Assembly: GCA_937924855.1 (NCBI GenBank)
Contig: CALEYQ010000058.1
Location: forward strand, 20,863-84,862
Length of the DNA: 64,000 bases
Direction: 5' to 3'
Origin: an uncultured Bacteroidota bacterium
Lineage (GTDB): Bacteria; Bacteroidota; Bacteroidia; JADZBD01
Part shown: positions 16,952 through 24,955 of the stretch, one piece after another
Position numbering within the stretch: position 1 is the stretch's first letter
How the letters are laid out: each line of letters opens with the position of its first letter
The notes under the pieces: generated by a model
Told to the model about the DNA's origin: nothing
Database searches by the model: none
What the model saw: only the letters and a program-made list of their open reading frames with translations
Translations under genes and position numbers: made by a program

Positions 16952-17829
16952 AAGTATTTTATAGTTGAAGTTTTTACAATGAATTTTCTGCCATTACTTT
17001 CAAAGAGTGTGTAATCGCCTCTTGTTTCCACCTCTGTTCCGAGGATCATTTTGGCTGGGACTTTAGCTCCTTCTCTGGGTGTTCTCCAAACTACAGTTGG
17101 CACGGTAGTGATAATTGTAAAGCCATCCAGTCCTGAAAGCGACCACTTGCTGCCATCGTATTTCAAGCCCATACGGGTGAACTCGAGACGTATCTGCTGC
17201 TTCTGGCTCTCATCGCTGAAGCTGCCCAGTAGTCCGTTCACCAGCGTTTGTCTTACCCCGCGCAGGTAGTATTTCTTGAACTCATCGCTTGCGACCGTGT
17301 AATCCTCCTTCGAGCGCATTTTTTTCAGGGAGGAAATGGCTCCGCTGAAATTTTTGTTCACTGCATCCTTATACAGGGATTTTCCCAGCTCAGTCAGGTC
17401 AACCGTGCCGGACTGTGTCAGCACGTTATAGGTGCTTTCATCAATAGTCTCCGACAGATTGAGCTTTTTCAGGGCTGTCGCCATCTCGCTTCCGAAATCT
17501 CCGTCCGCTCCGTATTTGGGCAGTATGCTTTTCCCGTGCTTGGCGATCAGGGTATCCTGCAGGATCTTCACCTTGGGTCCCTTGCTGCCTTTCTTCAGGG
17601 GAAACTCGTCTGTGCGCTGAGGCTTTGGCAAAAACGTGGGAGCAAAGGTGCTTTTCTGAGGTGGTAGCTGCGGAAAATCCGAAGAAGAATCTTCCTGCTC
17701 TTCTTCTTTTTTCCTTTTACTCTTCTGATAATATTCCCACCCGAAATATCCAAGTATGCCGGTGGCTGCTACCCCCAGTCCGATCAGGAGCAGTTTTTTC
17801 TTCTTGCTTTTTGCATCTTTTTTCTCCAT
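16948..17829 (-). CDS. Membrane-anchored protein with peptidoglycan-binding-like domain
   Basis: 293 residues. The N-terminus is basic then hydrophobic (KKKKLLLIGLGVAATGILGY), a single membrane anchor. A Glu/Ser/Pro-rich linker follows. Residues about 75-125 look like a PG_binding_1 domain (FPLKKGSKGPKVKILQDTL, then ADGDFGSEMATALKKL). A helical part (VNKNFSGAISSLKKMRSKED) is reminiscent of degenerate annexin-like helices, and a C-terminal SH3-like strand set closes the protein (GTEVETRGDYTLFESNGRKF). The architecture suits a virion protein bridging a membrane and the cell wall. It overlaps the amidase start by four bases. Confidence 0.65.
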   Translation of the reverse strand: MEKKDAKSKKKKLLLIGLGVAATGILGYFGWEYYQKSKRKKEEEQEDSSSDFPQLPPQKSTFAPTFLPKPQRTDEFPLKKGSKGPKVKILQDTLIAKHGKSILPKYGADGDFGSEMATALKKLNLSETIDESTYNVLTQSGTVDLTELGKSLYKDAVNKNFSGAISSLKKMRSKEDYTVASDEFKKYYLRGVRQTLVNGLLGSFSDESQKQQIRLEFTRMGLKYDGSKWSLSGLDGFTIITTVPTVVWRTPREGAKVPAKMILGTEVETRGDYTLFESNGRKFIVKTSTIKYL

Positions 17830-17830
17830 G

Positions 17831-18517
17831 TCAGTGCTGAGGTTTGGAGGTTATTATTTTCATATAGTCCATGTAATCATCCATCTCATCTTTCAGGTCG
17901 TCCATCATGCTGCTGTCGTAGAGCTTCTGATAGGCTTTTGCCGTTTCCACAAAGGAGGCCTGTGTAGGCATTTCGGTAAACACCGCCTTCACTGCATCTT
18001 CATCCGTTCCGGGGAAAGGACCGTAGGTCTTATCGAAGGCGGCTTTCATGCGTTTTGCCCATTCAGTGTAGCTCTTGTCAGTTAGCTGCTGCACTTCTCC
18101 CTTCTTTCCGATCCTGTCCGGCTTGGCATTTATGATAGAGAGCATTTCGTTGTATTCTGTGGTCTGCAACTCATCGCTCATGTCCCGGTAAATGCTGCTG
18201 CTGTAGAGTTTCTGGTACGAGGCGGCTACCTTGCCGAATACCTGCTTGCTGGGAATCTGCCGGATCACATTCCTGAGCGTAGGCGTATCAGTTCCCGGCC
18301 ATCCGTCATTTTCAAATGCCATTTTGATCTGCTTGGCATAGGTGGCGGGCGAATCTTCGCTCAGTGTTTTCCTCTCCTCGCGGTTGGAAACAAGGCTGCG
18401 GATGACCTTCCTGCCAAGGAAGAAAGTCCCGACAGCGAGCAGCACGCTGCCGCCCGTGTACAGGATTTTCTCCTTCAGGGTAAGCTCCTCTTCCTGTTTG
18501 GCAACCGCTTTTGTCAT
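17831..18517 (-). CDS. Membrane protein with two annexin-like repeats
   Basis: 228 residues with an N-terminal span (ILYTGGSVLLAVGTFFLG) and two homologous helical repeats of about 75 residues. Repeat 1 has WPGTDTPTLRNVIRQIPS and VAASYQKLYSSSIYRDMSDE. Repeat 2 has FPGTDEDAVKAVFTEMPT and TAKAYQKLYDSSMMDDLKDE. The pattern GTDE..A...F...P......A..Y..LY...M.DDLK.E is that of annexin repeats, which bind membranes through calcium. No enzyme activity is expected. In a viral operon it would fit a membrane-apposed structural role. This is a motif reading, not a database hit. Confidence 0.68.
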   Translation of the reverse strand: MTKAVAKQEEELTLKEKILYTGGSVLLAVGTFFLGRKVIRSLVSNREERKTLSEDSPATYAKQIKMAFENDGWPGTDTPTLRNVIRQIPSKQVFGKVAASYQKLYSSSIYRDMSDELQTTEYNEMLSIINAKPDRIGKKGEVQQLTDKSYTEWAKRMKAAFDKTYGPFPGTDEDAVKAVFTEMPTQASFVETAKAYQKLYDSSMMDDLKDEMDDYMDYMKIITSKPQH

Positions 18518-18520
18518 GGT

Positions 18521-18703
18521 TTACAGCCCGAGATAGGTTTTAGCCATTGAGGTTTTGATCGGGTCGTTCTTGACCACCTGCGCGAGCTTCTCCAGCTCCC
18601 TTGCGTTCAGGTAAGTGGCAAGAACTGTGAGGGCATTCATTTTTGCTTCTGCTTCTGCCTGCGTATTGGCAGGCACAGAAAAATCGCTGCTGAATTTTTT
18701 CAT
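18521..18703 (-). CDS. Small hypothetical protein of the tandem small-protein set
   Basis: 60 residues (MKKFSSDFSVPANTQAEAEA start). A short beta strand is followed by an Ala-rich helix (KMNALTVLATYLNARELEKL). The opening pattern K-F-x(3)-F-x-V-x-A-x(3)-EA resembles the starts of the next two upstream genes, suggesting diverged tandem copies. It is joined to its neighbour by a TAATG overlap. Confidence 0.6.
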   Translation of the reverse strand: MKKFSSDFSVPANTQAEAEAKMNALTVLATYLNARELEKLAQVVKNDPIKTSMAKTYLGL

Positions 18704-19014
18704 TATTGTTTTGTTTTTATTGGTGAAATGATTTCTGCGAGAAGGTCTATTCTCGAAAGGTCTTCGTGGAGGTACTCCATTATTTTATTGAAGTTTTCCT
18801 CCTTTCGTAAAAACTTTATGAGCTTCTCTTCCTTTTCTGTCAGGGTGATCCGCCCTTCAGCGGTTTTACATCGGATATCCCCGATCCTGTCCATCACAGT
18901 CGTCTTGCAATTGACAAAGCCCGGGACTCCGATCTCAATCACTCGCATTTTTCTTTCCGCTTCATCCAGGCTGTCGGCAAGAAGGATGACTTCGTATTTG
19001 TACCTGTTTGGCAT
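18703..19014 (-). CDS. Small hypothetical protein of the tandem small-protein set
   Basis: 103 residues. It begins with a beta strand pattern (YKYEVILLADSLDEAERKMR) like those of the flanking small genes and ends in helices (EKEEKLIKFLRKEENFNKIM). No family is recognised, and no signal peptide or membrane span is present. Stop and start overlap as TAATG on both sides, so it is translated as part of the long operon. Confidence 0.6.
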   Translation of the reverse strand: MPNRYKYEVILLADSLDEAERKMRVIEIGVPGFVNCKTTVMDRIGDIRCKTAEGRITLTEKEEKLIKFLRKEENFNKIMEYLHEDLSRIDLLAEIISPIKTKQ

Positions 19015-19310
19015 TACGCTGCTTTTTTTGTTGGTGATTGTATACCGAGCAATGATGCGATGCGGTCAATGGCGGTTTCATCATTGACACAGCGTTCGAT
19101 GATCTGTATGACCTTTTCGAACTTCATGAGTCCGCTCAGGAATTTTTCTTTTTCCTTCTGCTGCTGAATTTGCGGTTCAGGGGTTTTCTTTTCCGGTTGT
19201 TTGAAGAGTTGCAGGATCTCGATGTTGTCCCTGCAGATGCAATTGATAAGCAGATCGGCAATCTCTTTGCTCGGTGCTTCTACTGTTACGGTGTAATTGA
19301 ATTTTTCCAT
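19014..19310 (-). CDS. Small hypothetical protein of the tandem small-protein set
   Basis: 98 residues. The opening KFNYTVTVEAPSKEIADLLI is similar in pattern to the two following small genes. A Pro/Gln/Lys-rich linker (PEKKTPEPQIQQQKEKEK) then leads to a C-terminal helix pair (FEKVIQIIERCVNDETAIDR). No catalytic motif or membrane segment is seen. Confidence 0.6.
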   Translation of the reverse strand: MEKFNYTVTVEAPSKEIADLLINCICRDNIEILQLFKQPEKKTPEPQIQQQKEKEKFLSGLMKFEKVIQIIERCVNDETAIDRIASLLGIQSPTKKAA

Positions 19311-19311
19311 G

Positions 19312-20133
19312 TTATTTTTGGTTTTGTTGGTTTTTGTTTAGGCGTAAAAACTCTGCTACGGGCTTGATGCTGGGCTTGTCCTGAGCAAGCTTTTCGATGA
19401 TCGCCAGCACGACCGCCAGCTCCCCCTCGCTGAACTTTTCCTCCATCATCTTTCCGAAATGCAGGTATTTCTTCTGATCCTCGGAAAGAGCATTATTTCC
19501 TTCTGATTTCATCTTAAAGCTGGCCTGCTCTTCCGGCTTTTTCTCCGCACCAGCCAAGTTTCCGTTTGCAGGAGATGTTTTCCCTGTCAGAGCAGGCATG
19601 GCAAGGTCTTTAAGTATGGATGTGATCTCTCCGAATCCCTTAGCTTCTTCCAGCTTCTTTTTGGTGTCTTCGATGATCAGTTGGAGCTTTCCCATGTACT
19701 CCTCTGCTTCCGTGAGCTTGGTTTTCGTGGCAGATAGATCCTTCTTCACCTGCTCGCAATCCCAGCGTTCCCGCTCAATGCTCACTTTTTCCGATACCTT
19801 CTCATTGATCTTGGCTTCCAGCTCTCCCAGTCCCATGCCGTTCAGGGCTTGCGTCTCCGGCTTTTTCTCTGGCTGCACGACAAGGTTGATGATATACCGC
19901 TTGGTAATAAATGGAGAGGTTTGGTTTTTCGTGTATTGGTTTATGACAATCTCCTTTCTTCCATCGGGAAGAAATTTTTCGTAGTCATCAAACAGTTCCA
20001 GATTGTTTGTCTTCTCCACTATGGTAACCCCGTCAATGGCCATGTCATAATAGCGTGTGCTGTTGCCAAGCGAGAGCTTGATCAAATCCATTATCCTTGT
20101 TTCAAAGTGCTCGTATTTTTCTTCCGTGATCAT
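19312..20133 (-). CDS. Hypothetical coiled-coil protein
   Basis: 273 residues. The N-terminal about 100 residues are mixed alpha/beta with YIINLVVQPEKKPET. Residues about 110-175 form a coiled coil (KINEKVSEKVSIERERWDCE, then KTKLTEAEEYMGKLQLIIED). A low-complexity linker and a helical end follow. No membrane span or enzyme motif is visible. A virion fibre, scaffold or connector are possibilities; none can be supported further. It starts just after the beta-rich gene cluster and is transcribed with it. Confidence 0.65.
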   Translation of the reverse strand: MITEEKYEHFETRIMDLIKLSLGNSTRYYDMAIDGVTIVEKTNNLELFDDYEKFLPDGRKEIVINQYTKNQTSPFITKRYIINLVVQPEKKPETQALNGMGLGELEAKINEKVSEKVSIERERWDCEQVKKDLSATKTKLTEAEEYMGKLQLIIEDTKKKLEEAKGFGEITSILKDLAMPALTGKTSPANGNLAGAEKKPEEQASFKMKSEGNNALSEDQKKYLHFGKMMEEKFSEGELAVVLAIIEKLAQDKPSIKPVAEFLRLNKNQQNQK

Positions 20134-20135
20134 AT

Positions 20136-20459
20136 TTATTCTGATTTATGGATGGGGATCACCTGAATAAACCGCACATGGTTGATCCCCGGTGACTGAT
20201 TCTGAATTTTGATTAATCCCTGATGTTCGTATGACATCTCATTCGCATTTGCAAGGCTCAGGTCAAACACCCCGAACTCCGAATTCACACTCACATCCAC
20301 CGGCTCTTCCACAAGGATGAAGAATTGGTTGTAGCCTTCTTCTTCACGCATTTCACCGGGACTCAGCACAAAGTGCCGGAAGCGCAAGTAGTATTCATTC
20401 CCGAAGCCAAGCTCACGCATCCTGCGGGGTATATATTCAAGTGCAAGAGCAATGGTCAT
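20136..20459 (-). CDS. Small beta-rich protein, candidate minor virion protein
   Basis: 107 residues from the ATG at 20459, chosen because it overlaps the upstream stop as ATGA; a longer start at 20486 lies inside the previous gene. After a short helix the sequence is dominated by beta strands (YYLRFRHFVLSPGE, NQFFILVEEPVDVSVNSEFG, GINHVRFIQVIPI). No known family. It is the third of three consecutive small beta-rich genes immediately downstream of the capsid candidate, which suggests minor capsid, vertex or turret proteins. Confidence 0.62.
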   Translation of the reverse strand: MTIALALEYIPRRMRELGFGNEYYLRFRHFVLSPGEMREEEGYNQFFILVEEPVDVSVNSEFGVFDLSLANANEMSYEHQGLIKIQNQSPGINHVRFIQVIPIHKSE

Positions 20460-20977
20460 GGCTTTTTGCTTTTGATTTTGTACCACACATAGAGGAATAC
20501 ATCGTAGGAAACATTCCTGTTCTGGATGATGCCCATTTTATCCCGGTACATCCCTGCAAGCACCGTGGTATTCCCATCCACCAGCACTTCTTCCAGTTCC
20601 CGCTTGTATCCGTGCGTCCACACGTTTTCAATAATTGCCGAAGGAGTAGGGATATTGCTGAGGTTCTCCTGGGCTGAGTGATCAATTACATCCGTTGCAT
20701 AGAACACATTGGCCTGCTCGCAGCTCTGCAGTTTCAGTTCTCCGGCAAGCGGGGTCTGCACCGGGACGATCACACCGAAATCACCATCCGGTGGAGGCGG
20801 GCTTATAAAAGCAAGGGTCAGGATGGAGGAGGGAAATACCACGATGCCTTTCATCCTTACTGCCGTTTCAATTCCCGTAATGGCTTCCGCATTCTCCGGT
20901 ATTCGTACCTGAAAATGCTTCAGCTCTCCCTTGCGGGTAATGCTGATGATCTGAACCGTGCAGCGTCTCTTCTTCAT
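20456..20977 (-). CDS. Beta-rich protein, candidate minor virion protein
   Basis: 173 residues, mainly beta (CTVQIISITRKGELKHFQVR, GIVVFPSSILTLAFISPPPP, VSYDVFLYVWYKIKSKKP). The first strands (strand, turn, F-x-V-x-I-P-x(3)-A-x-x-G) are similar in layout to those of the adjacent gene at 20974-21354, so the two may be distant copies. No enzyme motif or membrane segment. The start overlaps the upstream stop by four bases. Confidence 0.62.
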   Translation of the reverse strand: MKKRRCTVQIISITRKGELKHFQVRIPENAEAITGIETAVRMKGIVVFPSSILTLAFISPPPPDGDFGVIVPVQTPLAGELKLQSCEQANVFYATDVIDHSAQENLSNIPTPSAIIENVWTHGYKRELEEVLVDGNTTVLAGMYRDKMGIIQNRNVSYDVFLYVWYKIKSKKP

Positions 20978-21354
20978 TTGGAATCGTCTTTATCGCATTT
21001 GAGAAAGAGCGAAACGGTATAGGGGAAAAAGCCGATTACCGTGTTGCTGTCCTTGAAATCCATTTTCACGATCTTGTTTCCCGGATCAATATTTCCCAGA
21101 TCGTAATACCGCTGGTTCACCGGAACATTCAGTCCCGACATGAGCATTTCGCTCAGGTAATCTTCCGGGAACAGTTCGTCCTTGTTGATCTCGATGCGCT
21201 GCGAACCCCGGAAGTAGAGCTGGTCGCGCCTGTCTGCTGTCAGGTAGAGTCCTTTTACTGCGACAATATTCTTATCCAGCTCAAAGGATTTGGAAACCCC
21301 TTGATTTGGTGTCGTCACCTGCAGATCGAATCGCTTGTATATTGTTTTAATCAT
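20974..21354 (-). CDS. Small beta-rich protein, candidate minor virion protein
   Basis: 126 residues beginning IYKRFDLQVTTPNQGVSKSF with alternating strands through GLYLTADRRDQLYFRG and a late pair NTVIGFFPYTVSLFLKC. It is separated from the capsid-candidate gene by a strong hairpin at 21383-21430. The protein looks like a compact beta sandwich; no family is recognised. Its position next to the likely major capsid gene supports a structural role. Confidence 0.62.
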   Translation of the reverse strand: MIKTIYKRFDLQVTTPNQGVSKSFELDKNIVAVKGLYLTADRRDQLYFRGSQRIEINKDELFPEDYLSEMLMSGLNVPVNQRYYDLGNIDPGNKIVKMDFKDSNTVIGFFPYTVSLFLKCDKDDSK

Positions 21355-21382
21355 CGCTTGTTTGTTTTAATGCTGTTGATTT

Positions 21383-21430
21383 TACAGTCAGGGCAGAGGT
21401 CCGCCACAGGCGGACGCTCTGCTGACTGTA
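21383..21430 (-). terminator. Long stable hairpin downstream of the capsid candidate
   Basis: Arms TACAGTCA (21383-21390) and TGACTGTA (21423-21430) continue through a GGCAGAG/CTCTGC and GTCCGCC/GGCGGAC stem with two small bulges and an ACA loop, about 21 base pairs. There is no T tract on the minus-strand side, so a partial terminator or RNA-stability element is more likely than a strict rho-independent terminator. Confidence 0.55.
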
Positions 21431-21449
21431 TACCGGCTCCGAATGGCAA

Positions 21450-22181
21450 CTACGGAGTGGTGATGGTGCCGTGCAATCCCGCCCAGAGATGGGTATTGGG
21501 TTCGATGCCAACCATCGTTCCCAGTTCGATGGTCATCTCGATGAGGATATCATCGTGGATCAGGCGGGGATTGGCGAGCTTGTAGTACCCGGCAGGCACG
21601 GCAGTGAAGCCCTGTGTCTTGAACACGTTGTTGCTGGTTCCGTCCGGCACAAGCTGCTTCTTGTTGCTCTTGAGGGAAAATTCTCCGTTGGCGATGGCAG
21701 GAAACAGTTCAAGGTTCCGGTAAGGAGTGGACATGATGCTGTCTTTGGTCGGCTCCGTTGATACGCCAGCCAGCAGAATGATTCCGCTTACCAGCAGGGC
21801 TTGATTCTTCGGCAGCTTGGCGTTGGAGATGCTGCGAAGGCCGATCTCCTTGTCATCCTGCGTTTCGAAGAGCTTGATGGTTTTGCTCGTCACCGGCTTC
21901 ACGGAATAGATCACTGTGTCGGCAAGGCGCAGTTCACCTTTTTTCAGGGCCTCGCGGATATGCGGAGGCAGTTCCGAAAAGTGTTTTTCCATCTCTGCAC
22001 GGCTTCCCTTGCTGGCGGGAGGGTTTGCCGTGAGTCTGTTCATCACCCGCGCACGTTTGAGCGGGTTCATTTTTTTGAGCGCACCGAGAACCTCTCCGAT
22101 GAGTTCTTCGTTGTCTCCGTCCAGTCCGATGAGCGCACCCTGATTGGTGTACTCGTCTGTTGCTTCCAGTTGTCCTAACAT
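21450..22181 (-). CDS. Candidate major capsid protein with C-terminal beta (jelly-roll-like) domain
   Basis: 243 residues. The first about 85 are helical and charged (ELIGEVLGALKKMNPLKRAR). From about residue 87 the protein is beta-rich: LADTVIYSVKPVTSKTIKLF, NQALLVSGIILLAG, GEFSLKSNKKQLVPDG, HDDILIEMTIELGTMVG and LWAGLHGTITTP. The spacing of eight or so strands fits a single jelly roll. There is no HK97-like pattern. Evidence for the capsid role is context: it sits in the middle of the operon, flanked by small beta proteins and membrane proteins, and is isolated by a hairpin and short spacers. No homologue search was possible. Confidence 0.5.
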   Translation of the reverse strand: MLGQLEATDEYTNQGALIGLDGDNEELIGEVLGALKKMNPLKRARVMNRLTANPPASKGSRAEMEKHFSELPPHIREALKKGELRLADTVIYSVKPVTSKTIKLFETQDDKEIGLRSISNAKLPKNQALLVSGIILLAGVSTEPTKDSIMSTPYRNLELFPAIANGEFSLKSNKKQLVPDGTSNNVFKTQGFTAVPAGYYKLANPRLIHDDILIEMTIELGTMVGIEPNTHLWAGLHGTITTP

Positions 22182-22224
22182 TGTTTTTGAGTTTTAATGG
22201 TTATTGATTGATGATTTTTGTTTT

Positions 22225-22866
22225 TCAGTAATTCTTCTCGTTAAAGTCTAGCTCGCCCATTTCTTCGGCAGGGAATGGTCCCGTCATTTGCTTTTTCTGG
22301 AATTCCGCTCCGCTTTCGGCCACCTGCTTTTCGATCCGGTCAAGGGCGGTCAGGTCAAGCTCCTTGGTGGTGGATTCTCCCAGTTCCTTGTTTTCAGGAT
22401 AAGTGAAGTATTGTACTTCGCCCACACCGTTGGTACCTTCCTTTTTCTCCTCGGTTTGTTTGCTCTTAAGAACCTTGTCGAGGTAGAGTTTCTGCTGGAA
22501 CGTATCCTTGAAATTCATGACACGCTCCTTGGCTCCCTCCAGCACGCCTTCCAGTCCTTCCTTCGGTGTGCCTTTCATCTGCTCACCACTCTGCTGGAAT
22601 CCGTTCGCGGCCATCATGCCGACCCCGAAGACCGAGGCAAGGCGGCTTTTGTAGTAGTGGCCGAGACCTGTGACTGCGGCACCGATGATCAGCGAAGCCC
22701 GGCCGATGGCAGAGCCTGCCACACCGCCTGCCACTACGCCTATTACCACGTCCTTCAGGGTTTCGATGGCAGAGTTTTTCATGTCGCCCTTGGTCTCCAG
22801 GTCTTGCGTGATTGCCCCGAGCAGCGACTTTTTCTGCGCTTCCTGTTCGTATGAATTTTTGCTCAT
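22225..22866 (-). CDS. Membrane-associated protein with glycine-rich hydrophobic core
   Basis: 213 residues. Residues about 37-88 form a glycine/alanine-rich hydrophobic region (GVVAGGVAGSAIGRASLIIG, then AAVTGLGHYYKSR and VFGVGMMAANGF) that could make two or three membrane hairpins of glycine-zipper type. The rest is soluble, helical and charged. No signal peptide. Comparable membrane-embedded small proteins are common in viruses with an internal lipid membrane. The family is not recognised. It lies directly upstream of the capsid candidate with a 43-base gap. Confidence 0.62.
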   Translation of the reverse strand: MSKNSYEQEAQKKSLLGAITQDLETKGDMKNSAIETLKDVVIGVVAGGVAGSAIGRASLIIGAAVTGLGHYYKSRLASVFGVGMMAANGFQQSGEQMKGTPKEGLEGVLEGAKERVMNFKDTFQQKLYLDKVLKSKQTEEKKEGTNGVGEVQYFTYPENKELGESTTKELDLTALDRIEKQVAESGAEFQKKQMTGPFPAEEMGELDFNEKNY

Positions 22867-22905
22867 TGTTTTTGTTTTAATTGGTTTGTATTGCGTTTTT
22901 ATTTT

Positions 22906-24474
22906 TCACATCAGGGCTTTCTCTTCCATTTTGTTCTTCGGCTTTTTTTTCTTTGTACCGGAAAGAGACTTGGCAGGAGGAGCTTCTTCCTTTTTTCCGC
23001 TCAGCATTTTGTAGCCAAGCGCAAGTAGGGTCAGACCTCCGGCTCCCCACAAAGTAGGCTTGAGCCACTTTTTGTTCTTATCCCAGAAGCCTTCCTTTTT
23101 TGAATCATCGCTGCTGCTGTCCGTACTGCTTGAGTCAGAAGTTTTGGAAGTTTCGCTGGAAGAGGTAGATGAAGAATCGCTCTGGTCAGAAGGGATATCC
23201 ATCTTGGAAATTTCTTCCTTGTTCTTTTCGATTTCCACAGGAAGGTTTGATGCGCTGTCACCGCCTGAGTTTTCAAAGTCCTCCGAGCCTTTTTCTTTCT
23301 TTTTGAAAATATTCCCTATGCCTTTAAGCAGGGCGGCAAGAGAGGCTATGGCTCCCGATGCAGCGGTAATCGAAGCGGCTGTTACTGGTTCCCCGAGTTC
23401 ACCCAAGCCCTCCGTGTCCTCCATGTTCTCAGAATGGTAAACATCATCTCCTAAAAGTTGTGGAAGCGGGGTAGATTCATCCATTTCCCACAGATCATTT
23501 TCAGGAAAGGCATAACCCAATCCGCTCACTTCCTTATTCTTATTTCCTTTTCCGGTAAGGATGGCTTTTTTGAGGTTTTCAGGTTTTCCGCCAGCACCGA
23601 AGAATATTTTTTCCAGCTTGTCCTTCACCTGCTTCAGCCTTTGAAACTTCCCCATATCAATGTTGCGCTTCTGGGCATCTGCATCGCTGAGGTAGGCGTA
23701 TTTCAGCCGTCCCGCAACGTTCATAAGGTTCAGCTTCATCGCTGCCAGCACTCCATTGCGTAGAAGCACGGTTGCGGGATTCACTTTGTTCACCACGTTC
23801 AGGGCTTTACCTATGAATTTTTTGAACACGCCTTTCTTCTGTTGTGGCGAGCTGCCGGAGTTTTTCTTTTTGAAAAGCCTTCCCATTTCATCATCACCGG
23901 AAAAATCATTTTCCGGCAAGTCATCAAGTCCGCTGAGGTATTCTAAATCCATTGTTGTGTCTTTTATTTCTGTGTACGGTTCTTCGTAGTTGAAATGCTC
24001 CACCACGCAGTCAATCGTGATGTGGCGGCCGCCTCTTGGCACTACCGGGTATATATGCTGGAAATGATCCTGCTTATATTTTGCGATGCGAAGCCGGTGC
24101 GGTATTTTCAGGTTGGTCAGTATGCTGCTGATGAATACCGTGTAGCAGTCGCAGTCCACGCCCCGGGAGCGGTCGTGCCAGGTGCGGGCGGGTGAGCGGA
24201 TTTGCTCTTTCCCTTCCGCATCCTTGTGGTAAGCGATGTGGTTGTATACAAAGTGCCAGATGTTACGGCATGTTTCGCTTACGGTGGAGCTGCAGAGCTT
24301 TTCCGCAATTGACTTTGTCTGCGAGAGCGTTTTATGCACCACCTCCGGGATGAACTTCACCGTGTCGGAAACAGTTGCCCCTTTCTTCACCGTCTTCTCA
24401 TTCAAGTTGGCGACAGGAAAGAGGTGGTTGTATTCCATCCCGCTTTTGATATTTCTTTTTACTCTCGCTTCCAT
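22906..24474 (-). CDS. Transglutaminase-like cysteine protease domain with C-terminal membrane anchor
   Basis: 522 residues. The N-terminal domain (about 35-165) has a transglutaminase-like triad: Cys108 in RGVDCDCYTVF, His140 in FQHIYPVV and Asp155 in ITIDCVV. A middle region is helical with an Ala-rich hydrophobic segment (TAASITAASGAIASLAALL). A long Ser/Asp/Glu-rich low-complexity linker precedes a C-terminal membrane span (LWGAGGLTLLALGYKML). Such domains cut or cross-link proteins or peptide stems. In this operon it may be a maturation protease or a virion-bound wall enzyme. Substrate unknown. Confidence 0.75.
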   Translation of the reverse strand: MEARVKRNIKSGMEYNHLFPVANLNEKTVKKGATVSDTVKFIPEVVHKTLSQTKSIAEKLCSSTVSETCRNIWHFVYNHIAYHKDAEGKEQIRSPARTWHDRSRGVDCDCYTVFISSILTNLKIPHRLRIAKYKQDHFQHIYPVVPRGGRHITIDCVVEHFNYEEPYTEIKDTTMDLEYLSGLDDLPENDFSGDDEMGRLFKKKNSGSSPQQKKGVFKKFIGKALNVVNKVNPATVLLRNGVLAAMKLNLMNVAGRLKYAYLSDADAQKRNIDMGKFQRLKQVKDKLEKIFFGAGGKPENLKKAILTGKGNKNKEVSGLGYAFPENDLWEMDESTPLPQLLGDDVYHSENMEDTEGLGELGEPVTAASITAASGAIASLAALLKGIGNIFKKKEKGSEDFENSGGDSASNLPVEIEKNKEEISKMDIPSDQSDSSSTSSSETSKTSDSSSTDSSSDDSKKEGFWDKNKKWLKPTLWGAGGLTLLALGYKMLSGKKEEAPPAKSLSGTKKKKPKNKMEEKALM

Positions 24475-24475
24475 T

Positions 24476-24955
24476 TTATTTTTTGAGCGTCAACTCTTCC
24501 GTTTTTTCGTAAGGCAGTTTTTTCCATCCCAGATCAATCGTGCTGATGGTCTTTGATATCAGCTTCACGGCTTCCCCGGTGCCAAGGGCTTTGATAAGTC
24601 CCGCGCTCAGGGAGAATATCCCTTTGAGTGGTATCTGTATCATTATTTTTTCGGCCATCGCTTCTCCGTAGGCCGGTATGCTGATGTCTTTGTCCAGCAC
24701 CTGCGAACTTCCAATCGTAGCATCCTTGTATATCAGCTTCACGAAGGGGAATTTTATTTTCAGGGCTGTCTTGGTCGGGTTCTTCAGTTGCACGTCTACC
24801 CGCAGAGTCAGGCCGGTCAAATCCAGCTTGTGGATGTTCACGGTGGTCACCGATTCCAGCTCCGCGCTGGTGCGCTTGAGCCGGAACAGGTATGTTGCTC
24901 CCGCGATGATGGCACCGCCAATGCCCGTCCCTATGAGTATTTTTTTTAGGTTCAT
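24476..24955 (-). CDS. LEA14-like (late embryogenesis abundant type 2) domain protein
   Basis: 159 residues. An N-terminal hydrophobic segment (ILIGTGIGGAIIAGATYLF) anchors the protein. The rest follows the LEA type 2/WHy pattern: VNIHKLDLTGLTLRVDVQLK, NPTKTALKIKFPFVKLIYKD and a later strand KIMIQIPLKGIF. In bacteria such domains occur in membrane-anchored proteins of unclear role. It belongs to the operon through a TAATG overlap upstream and a one-base gap downstream. I place it in the membrane-protein set of the viral particle by context only. Confidence 0.72.
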   Translation of the reverse strand: MNLKKILIGTGIGGAIIAGATYLFRLKRTSAELESVTTVNIHKLDLTGLTLRVDVQLKNPTKTALKIKFPFVKLIYKDATIGSSQVLDKDISIPAYGEAMAEKIMIQIPLKGIFSLSAGLIKALGTGEAVKLISKTISTIDLGWKKLPYEKTEELTLKK

